A stretch of DNA of 28,400 bases from Mastigamoeba balamuthi (lineage: Eukaryota; Evosea; Mastigamoebida; Mastigamoebidae). Shown here one piece after another: positions 28,371-28,400 of the stretch. The notes beneath the pieces were generated by a model. That model was not told the DNA's origin and ran no database searches. It worked only from the letters and a program-made list of their open reading frames with translations. Location: assembly GCA_902651635.1 (NCBI GenBank), contig CACRSC010000015.1, positions 188,730 through 217,129 on the forward strand, read 5' to 3'. Both the position numbers and the translations under genes were made by a program. Position 1 is the stretch's first letter. The number at the start of each line of letters is the position of its first letter.

Positions 28371-28400
28371 GGGGGGGGGGGGAGGGGGGGGGGGGGGGGG
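28371..28400. other. Poly-G run at the contig end
   Basis: Twelve G, one A and seventeen G close the window. This is typical of low-quality sequence at a contig end and does not resemble a telomere repeat. Confidence 0.7.

Noticed and set aside
28325-28400. Telomere at the window end
   Set aside because: The end is nearly pure G without a repeat unit, as expected from a sequencing or assembly artefact.
1-28400. CRISPR arrays, insertion sequences, prophage or operons
   Set aside because: No repeat-spacer pattern, transposase or integrase frame was seen, and introns show the DNA is eukaryotic.

Overview
This window is nuclear DNA of a GC-rich, gene-dense, intron-containing microbial eukaryote. 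The evidence is spliced genes for delta-COP, RhoGAP-SH3, a membrane RING-H2 ligase, DXO/Rai1 and a CCR4-type nuclease, a eukaryotic tRNA-Asp with a T5 Pol III stop, and many short introns (about 44-150 nt) whose phases close the reading frames. A two-cluster [4Fe-4S] protein of the type found in anaerobic bacteria and anaerobic protists, together with a receptor-like kinase-fold protein carrying bacterial-type periplasmic-binding domains, would suit an anaerobic amoebozoan such as an archamoeba (Mastigamoeba-like). That placement is inference; no species marker is visible.

Layout. 176-1101 (+) enoyl-CoA hydratase family, preceded by a cluster of inverted repeats. 1561-3119 (-) UBE3D-like E2-binding protein, divergent from 3280-4380 (+), a methyltransferase-fold protein. 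4519-6894 (-) long-chain acyl-CoA synthetase. 7221-8399 (-) CCR4-like nuclease, 8576-8648 (-) tRNA-Asp(GUC) and 8781-9833 (+) DXO/Rai1 form a small RNA-metabolism neighbourhood. 10004-11770 (+) is a Gln-rich coiled-coil protein broken by an 839-base assembly gap. 12225-13187 (+) carries a CDCA7-type 4CXXC_R1 zinc finger. 13455-18166 (-) is the largest gene: a signal peptide, two tandem periplasmic-binding-protein-like domains, one membrane span and a kinase domain lacking most catalytic residues. 18442-19443 (-) is the Fe-S protein. 19593-21395 (-) is the multi-spanning RING-H2 ligase, divergent from 21672-23135 (+) RhoGAP-SH3. 23587-25932 (+) is delta-COP. After a gene-free kilobase, 26981-28324 (-) is the 3' part of an unrecognised gene that runs off the contig end, which finishes in a poly-G run.

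The genes do not form one pathway. Themes are lipid/acyl-CoA metabolism (hydratase, acyl-CoA synthetase), RNA turnover (CCR4-like, DXO), ubiquitin (UBE3D-like, RING) and membrane traffic or signalling (receptor, RhoGAP, delta-COP). The most novel item is the tandem-PBP receptor pseudokinase: it resembles a natriuretic-receptor-type guanylyl cyclase without the cyclase domain. A second window-wide feature is an unusual 5' splice-site preference, GTGCGC/GTACGT, with C at +4. Exon boundaries below come from reading splice signals and checking phase by eye; three places (UBE3D tail, a RING-gene junction, the gapped gene) remain unresolved.
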